Shown: one piece after another, positions 28,359 to 33,412 of the stretch
Numbering within the stretch: the stretch's first letter is position 1
Layout of the letters: each line of letters starts with the position of its first letter
Source of the DNA: an uncultured Arenicella sp.
GTDB lineage: Bacteria > Pseudomonadota > Gammaproteobacteria > Arenicellales > Arenicellaceae
Assembly: GCA_937989675.1 (NCBI GenBank)
Contig: CALKRK010000257.1
Coordinates: forward strand, 1-33,412
Direction of reading: 5' to 3'
DNA length: 33,412 bases
Program-made: the position numbers and the translations under genes
Notes under the pieces: generated by a model
The model's input: the letters and a program-made list of their open reading frames with translations, nothing else
Told to the model about the DNA's origin: nothing
Databases searched by the model: none

Positions 28359-31154
28359 ATGCCCGCAACCGTAATTCGAATGATTTTTTTTACTCTGATT
28401 GCACTATCGCTTCAGTCTTGCAAGCCAACTGAATGGAAGTGGGAGCTCGTTGATGCTAAGGGCCAGCCAACGCCGCGCCATGAAGCCTCACTGGTTGAGC
28501 ACAAGGGCAAGTTGTATTTAATCGGCGGCAGGCGAATTAACCCCACGGACGTATTCGACCCCAAAACACAAACATGGGAGCAAAAGTCGCCGACACCTCT
28601 CGAGCTTCATCACTTTCAGGCGGTTTCCGTTGGTGACTTGATTTACTTAATAGGCGCGATGACAGGCGAGTACCCCAATGAAAAGCCACTTGATCGAGTC
28701 ATTGTGTATAACCCACAAGCTGACAAGTATGAATTTACTCATACGATACCGGCCGAGCGTCGCCGTGGTGGCGCTGGAGTAGTACACCATAATGGCAAGC
28801 TTTATATCGTTGGAGGTATTACAAATGGGCACGTTGACGGATATCAGTCATGGCTAGACGAATATGATCCGATGTCGGGTAATTGGCGCGTGCTGCCGGA
28901 TGCGGCTTTTGCGCGTGATCATGTTCAAGCTACCGTCAACAATAATAAATTGTATGTCTTCGGTGGACGAACCAGCCGACAGCGAACCGAAGAGGTACTT
29001 TCACTAACGGTTAAGCATGGAGAAGTGTTCGATTTCTCAAGTGAAAAATGGCAGCCAGTCACTAGTGAACTTGCGCTACCAACACTACGCGCTGGAAATA
29101 TGGTTCTTAGTTGGGGCGATGAAATTATAATTGGCGGTGGTGAGAGTGGTACCCAAGAGGTGGCGCATAGTGAGGTCGAAGCTTATAACGTAGTGTCCGG
29201 GCAGTGGCGGAGTTGGCCAACCTCCTTGCAAGGCCGGCACGGGTCAGGCTTTGCGGTTGTTGGCGATTATGTTTACACCGCATCAGGAGCCGGTAATCGC
29301 GGGGGTGGGCCAGAATTGACCACAATTGAGAGGCTAAAACTACCCGTGAAAGAAGTGGCAGAGCCTGCAGTTGCTGCTGAGGCAATCCCGGTGTTTCAAC
29401 AATGGCACAAAGTTGAGCTGGCATTCCAAGGCCCAAGTACATCTGAAAATGCTGTGGAAAATCCATTTACCGATTACGTTTTAGAGGTTGAGTTTCAGAA
29501 CGCAGACAGCAAAAAAATAATCCGTGGTTTTTACGCCGCAGATGGTAACGCGGCCGAAACTGGAGCTGATTCTGGTAATGTCTGGAAGGTGCGTTTTGCG
29601 CCGGATGCGATTGGCCAATGGCAGTATCGAGCAAGCCTCAAGAGGGGCTCTGAGCTTGCTATGCAGAGTAGTGCTCAAGTCGTGGAGGAGATTCCTCTAT
29701 CTGAGCCTAGTGGCCGCTTCGAGGTTGTGAGATCTGATAAAGACCATCGTGATTTTCGAGCGCTGGGCTTGCTTGGAATAGATAACGGCTACTTTCAATT
29801 TGTGGAGTCGGGCCAATATTGGATTAAAGCAGGCGCGAACAGCCCGGAAAACTTGTTGGGTTACGTCGGTTTCGATGGCACTTATCGAGTTAGCGCGGCC
29901 GACAAAGAAGGTGAAGCAACGGCTGCCAAGGAGCTACACAGCTACCCCAATCACTTAGCTGATTGGAAGTTGGGTGACCCGAGCTGGCAGGGCGGCAAAG
30001 GTAAGAGCATTATTGGTGCGATGAATTATCTAGCTGATAAAGGCATGAACGCTGACTACTTTTTGACGCTCAATATTAATGGCGACGGCAAAGATGTTTG
30101 GCCGTACGTAAACCACGAAGAATTCACACGCTTCGATGTTAGTAAACTTGAGCAGTGGGAGGTTTTGTTTGCTCACATGCAATCTCTAGGAATTATGCTG
30201 CATATGGTAACGCAGGAAACTGAGAACGAACGTTTGCTGGATGACGGCAATGTCGGGCCACTGCGCAAGCTTTATTACGATGAGTTGATTGCGCGGTTTT
30301 CGCATCACCCGGCTTTGGTTTGGAATCTCGGGGAAGAAAACGGCCCGGCCGATTTTTCACCAGTTGCACAAGATGATGCCCAACGTAAGGCCATGGCGGC
30401 GTATTTAAAAAAAGCGGACCCATACGGCCACCCGGTTTTACTTCATACTCATTCAACGCCGGAAAGTAAAGATCATATCTTAACGCCCTTGCTTGGTGAC
30501 GAAGCGCTCGACGGCTTGTCTTTTCAAATTAACTTGCGCGAACAGGCGCATTCGGAAGTAATTCGATGGCACGAGAAGTCTAAAGCGGCCGGTGAGAAAT
30601 GGTTGATCACCATGGATGAAATTGGCGAGTGGCACACTGCTACGTTACCAGATGAGATGGACCCTGGGCACCCAACCATTCGTCGCTATGCATTATGGGG
30701 AACGCTAATGGCCGGTGGCGCAGGTGTTGAATGGTACTTTGGTGCGCGCGCGCCCGCGAACGATCTTACCTCTGAGGATTGGCGGCTGCGCGACCAGCTT
30801 TGGACCATTACCAATCATGCGCGGGATTTCTTTCAACGATATTTGCCATTTTGGGAAATGACACCGCAAGATGAGTTATCCGACGAGGATGGTGTTTACG
30901 TCTTCGCAAAGGTTAACGAGGTCTATGTTGTGTACATGCCTGAAGGTGGCGAAACGACACTAGACCTCAGTGCGGCAAGTGGCTCATTTGATGTGGTGTG
31001 GTATGACCCGATTAGAGGTGGGCAGTTGCAATCAGGTTCTGTAGAGCAGTTGCAGGGTGGTCAAGTTGTTGCTTTAGGCTCTGCGCCTATAGCGGAAAAA
31101 CAAGATTGGGTTGTGATGTTGCGACGCGCGCAAAGCGCGTCAGCCACTGACTAA
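28359..31154 (+). CDS. Lipoprotein with N-terminal Kelch-repeat beta-propeller fused to DUF5060 and glycoside-hydrolase-like (beta/alpha) barrel
   Basis: Lipobox-like 'LSLQSC'; Kelch motifs 'LYLIGGRRI','LYIVGGITN','LYVFGGRTS','IIIGGGESG'; 'KVELAFQGPS...FTDYVLEVEF...VWKVRFAPDAIGQWQYRASL' DUF5060-like; barrel with 'ALVWNLGEENGP' and 'WLITMDEIGEW'. Confidence 0.82.
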   Translation: MPATVIRMIFFTLIALSLQSCKPTEWKWELVDAKGQPTPRHEASLVEHKGKLYLIGGRRINPTDVFDPKTQTWEQKSPTPLELHHFQAVSVGDLIYLIGAMTGEYPNEKPLDRVIVYNPQADKYEFTHTIPAERRRGGAGVVHHNGKLYIVGGITNGHVDGYQSWLDEYDPMSGNWRVLPDAAFARDHVQATVNNNKLYVFGGRTSRQRTEEVLSLTVKHGEVFDFSSEKWQPVTSELALPTLRAGNMVLSWGDEIIIGGGESGTQEVAHSEVEAYNVVSGQWRSWPTSLQGRHGSGFAVVGDYVYTASGAGNRGGGPELTTIERLKLPVKEVAEPAVAAEAIPVFQQWHKVELAFQGPSTSENAVENPFTDYVLEVEFQNADSKKIIRGFYAADGNAAETGADSGNVWKVRFAPDAIGQWQYRASLKRGSELAMQSSAQVVEEIPLSEPSGRFEVVRSDKDHRDFRALGLLGIDNGYFQFVESGQYWIKAGANSPENLLGYVGFDGTYRVSAADKEGEATAAKELHSYPNHLADWKLGDPSWQGGKGKSIIGAMNYLADKGMNADYFLTLNINGDGKDVWPYVNHEEFTRFDVSKLEQWEVLFAHMQSLGIMLHMVTQETENERLLDDGNVGPLRKLYYDELIARFSHHPALVWNLGEENGPADFSPVAQDDAQRKAMAAYLKKADPYGHPVLLHTHSTPESKDHILTPLLGDEALDGLSFQINLREQAHSEVIRWHEKSKAAGEKWLITMDEIGEWHTATLPDEMDPGHPTIRRYALWGTLMAGGAGVEWYFGARAPANDLTSEDWRLRDQLWTITNHARDFFQRYLPFWEMTPQDELSDEDGVYVFAKVNEVYVVYMPEGGETTLDLSAASGSFDVVWYDPIRGGQLQSGSVEQLQGGQVVALGSAPIAEKQDWVVMLRRAQSASATD

Positions 31155-31185
31155 GCAGTGCTTCTATGGTTTGAATGAATGCAAG

Positions 31186-31788
31186 TCAAACCCAAGGGCG
31201 AATTTGAGCATCTTGTTGCTGAAATGCGTCGATCTTGTTTTTGAATTTTAATGTGGCCGCGATTTGATCTAACCCTTCTAGGAGCATTTCGCGGTCAGAA
31301 CCAGACGTGACAAATTCCACAATTTGATCAACGGCGGTGATGCGGTTGATAGTAAGGTCGACCGTTAGTGGGGTGATTTCATTTGTAGCATTAACTAGGC
31401 CCTCAAGCGTTTCGCGCTTGAGCTTGATAGGTAGAATGCCATTACGCACACAGTTTTGAAAAAAGATGCTGCCGAAGCCTTCTGCAATAATGCAACGAAT
31501 ACCAAACTCTTTGAGCGCCCAAACTGCGTGTTCTCGAGATGAGCCACAGCCGAAATTATTACCACAAATGAGTATGCTGGCCTTTTTATACCCTACTTGG
31601 TTGAGAACAAAGTCAGGATTGGGGGTTCGATTCTTTTCATCGTTGTAACGCCAAGGTGCAAACAAGCCGTTCGCTAGGCCAGACTTTGATACTGTCCGCA
31701 TTTCGCGAGACGGAATAATTGTATCGGTGTCGATATTGTTGCGCATGAGTGGCGCAGCAATGCCAGTGTGAACTGTGAACTTATTCAT
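31186..31788 (-). CDS. leuD: 3-isopropylmalate dehydratase small subunit-type protein
   Basis: 'MNKFTVHTGIAAPLMRNNIDTDTIIPSREM...NNFGCGSSREHAVWALKEFGIRCIIAEGFGSIFFQNCVRNGILPI' aconitase swivel-domain signature. Confidence 0.88.
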   Translation of the reverse strand: MNKFTVHTGIAAPLMRNNIDTDTIIPSREMRTVSKSGLANGLFAPWRYNDEKNRTPNPDFVLNQVGYKKASILICGNNFGCGSSREHAVWALKEFGIRCIIAEGFGSIFFQNCVRNGILPIKLKRETLEGLVNATNEITPLTVDLTINRITAVDQIVEFVTSGSDREMLLEGLDQIAATLKFKNKIDAFQQQDAQIRPWV

Positions 31789-33190
31789 ACGTAGAAGCGG
31801 AAGTAATGTGGCCAGCGCAGGCTGAGGCCGCGACTGTCAGTGGGCTGGCTAAATGAGTTTTCGTTCCAGGGCCTTGGCGGCCCTCGAAATTTCGATTGGT
31901 GCTTGAGATAACTCGTTTATCGGAACCAAATGTTTCACCGCCGGCGTAGAAACACATTGAGCAGCCTGATTCGCGCCATTCAAAACCAGCATCAATAAAT
32001 ACTTTGTCTATGCCTTCAGCTTCCGCCGCGCGTTTTACAGAGCTGGAACCTGGTACGCAAATAGCCGAGATGCCATTTGATACTTTTTTGTCTTTCAAAA
32101 AATCAGCGACCAATCTCAGGTCACTAAGCCGGCTGTTAGTACAAGAACCGATAAACGCGGCATCAATCGTGATTTCGTCGATTGGCGTATCCGGCTTAAG
32201 ATTCATATAAGTAAGTGCTTTGCGCATCGAGTCGCGCCGCGTCTCGCTATAGTGATGAGCGCGATCCGGGTGAGGAATATGGCCATTGATTGCAACCGCG
32301 TCTTGTGGGCTCGTGCCCCAAGTTACGGTTGGTTGAATATCGGCACAATCCACATTCAATTCTTTGTCGAAGTTTGCACCCGAGTCAGTTTTAAGGGTTT
32401 GCCAATGTTCGATAGCGGCCTCCCAGTGTTCTTTAGAAGGCGCATATGGCCGCCCTTTAACATACTCGATTGTTTTATCATCTGGTGCGACCAAGCCAGT
32501 AAAGGCAGAGAATTCAACTGCCATATTGCACAGAGTTAGGCGCGACTCTATGCTGAGTTCGCTGATCGCGGCTCCGGAAAATTCAACCGCATGATTGGCG
32601 GCGCCGGCGGCGCCGTACTTTGCAATCAGGTGCAAGATCATATCTTTGGCGGATACACCGGCTTGCAATGAGCCATGGAAGTTAACACGCATTGTGTTCG
32701 GCTTTCTGACGCGCAAGGTGTTGGTAGCCAAAGCATGTTCGGCATCGGTAGAGCCAATCCCCCAAGCTAAAGTGCCTAAGCCGCCTAAGGTACAGGTGTG
32801 GCTATCGGGGCAAACCAAGGTTATGCCGGGTAGTGCAATGCCTTGCTCTGGAGACACAACATGAACGATTCCCTGATTGGCATGAGTCAGGTCATATAGA
32901 TGGATCCCGGCCTTGAGTGCTGATTGGCGTGTCGCAGAGATAAACGCGTCGCCGCCAGGCATTTCTGTTTTATCTGTACGGCCAATCTTAGTGCTGACAA
33001 TGTGGTCCATTGTGCAGAACACATTGTTGGGGGAAGCAATACTTCGTCCACTCTCTTCAAGGCTTTTTAGCGCGATACTGCCGGTTCGCTCATGCAGAAA
33101 AATGCGGTCGATATTGACTAAGGACTCACCATCTCCAAGGTCAGTGATGGCGTGTATTTGCCAGAGTTTTTCGAACAGAGTTAATGGCAT
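31781..33190 (-). CDS. leuC: 3-isopropylmalate dehydratase large subunit-type protein
   Basis: 'TMDHIVST','CPDSHTCTLGGLGTLAWGIGSTDAEHALAT','FIGSCTNSRLSDLR','GCSMC' [4Fe-4S] ligand motifs; 8-nt overlap with leuD. Confidence 0.88.
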   Translation of the reverse strand: MPLTLFEKLWQIHAITDLGDGESLVNIDRIFLHERTGSIALKSLEESGRSIASPNNVFCTMDHIVSTKIGRTDKTEMPGGDAFISATRQSALKAGIHLYDLTHANQGIVHVVSPEQGIALPGITLVCPDSHTCTLGGLGTLAWGIGSTDAEHALATNTLRVRKPNTMRVNFHGSLQAGVSAKDMILHLIAKYGAAGAANHAVEFSGAAISELSIESRLTLCNMAVEFSAFTGLVAPDDKTIEYVKGRPYAPSKEHWEAAIEHWQTLKTDSGANFDKELNVDCADIQPTVTWGTSPQDAVAINGHIPHPDRAHHYSETRRDSMRKALTYMNLKPDTPIDEITIDAAFIGSCTNSRLSDLRLVADFLKDKKVSNGISAICVPGSSSVKRAAEAEGIDKVFIDAGFEWRESGCSMCFYAGGETFGSDKRVISSTNRNFEGRQGPGTKTHLASPLTVAASACAGHITSASTYE

Positions 33191-33255
33191 GATTTGAGCA
33201 ACTTTGCTGGTTTTGTTGTTCTGAAATTGATCGCGCGGATTCTATATGAGATATA

Positions 33256-33275
33256 AAGATATAACAATATATCTT
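33256..33275. promoter_or_regulatory. Inverted repeat AAGATATA-acaa-TATATCTT upstream of leuC
   Basis: Perfect 8-bp arms at 33256-33263 and 33268-33275, 66 nt upstream of the leuC start. Confidence 0.4.
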
Positions 33276-33412
33276 ATTAATCAAACCATAACGAATTCCA
33301 TATTTTATGCGGCTTTCTATTCGGTGCTAGACGAGTGTTTATTAAAAAGTTGAATCTTTTTCGTATTCTCCATACAATGAAAAGATATAAACACCTATCA
33401 TTAATACAAATG

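Noticed and set aside
1-33412. CRISPR arrays, tRNA/rRNA genes, transposases
   Set aside because: Read through without finding regularly spaced repeats, cloverleaf-like tRNA sequences or transposase-like ORFs; a tRNAscan/ISfinder run would be decisive.

Overview
The window looks like chromosome from a gammaproteobacterium-like organism (lineage is an inference from gene content). No rRNA, tRNA, CRISPR array or transposase was recognised. From left to right it contains: (1) the right end of a contractile-injection/phage-tail-like operon (baseplate-J-like protein, gpI-like tail protein carrying a beta-helix-like segment, DUF6519-like/beta-helix fibre protein, and a small protein with a histone-H1-like Lys-rich tail); (2) a LysR regulator and a secreted delta-class carbonic anhydrase; (3) a membrane LytTR regulator, cytochrome b561 and an MBL-fold hydrolase; (4) an exported cysteine hydrolase divergent from an AraC regulator, followed by a DUF2946-like protein, a TonB-dependent receptor and a PepSY-TM protein (metal-uptake-like); (5) a putative glycan-utilisation locus with a Gfo/Idh/MocA oxidoreductase, a large TonB-dependent receptor, three consecutive flavin-dependent 'tryptophan halogenase' family genes and a lipoprotein fusing Kelch repeats to a DUF5060/glycoside-hydrolase-like region; (6) a leuCD-type pair. 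The most notable signals are: the middle halogenase paralogue, an intact ORF that has lost the FAD-binding, WxWxIP and catalytic-Glu motifs while its two neighbours keep them; a GalR/LacI-like word (TGTAAACGATT) shared by the two intergenic regions that border the glycan locus; and the H1-like tail protein at the end of the injection-system operon.
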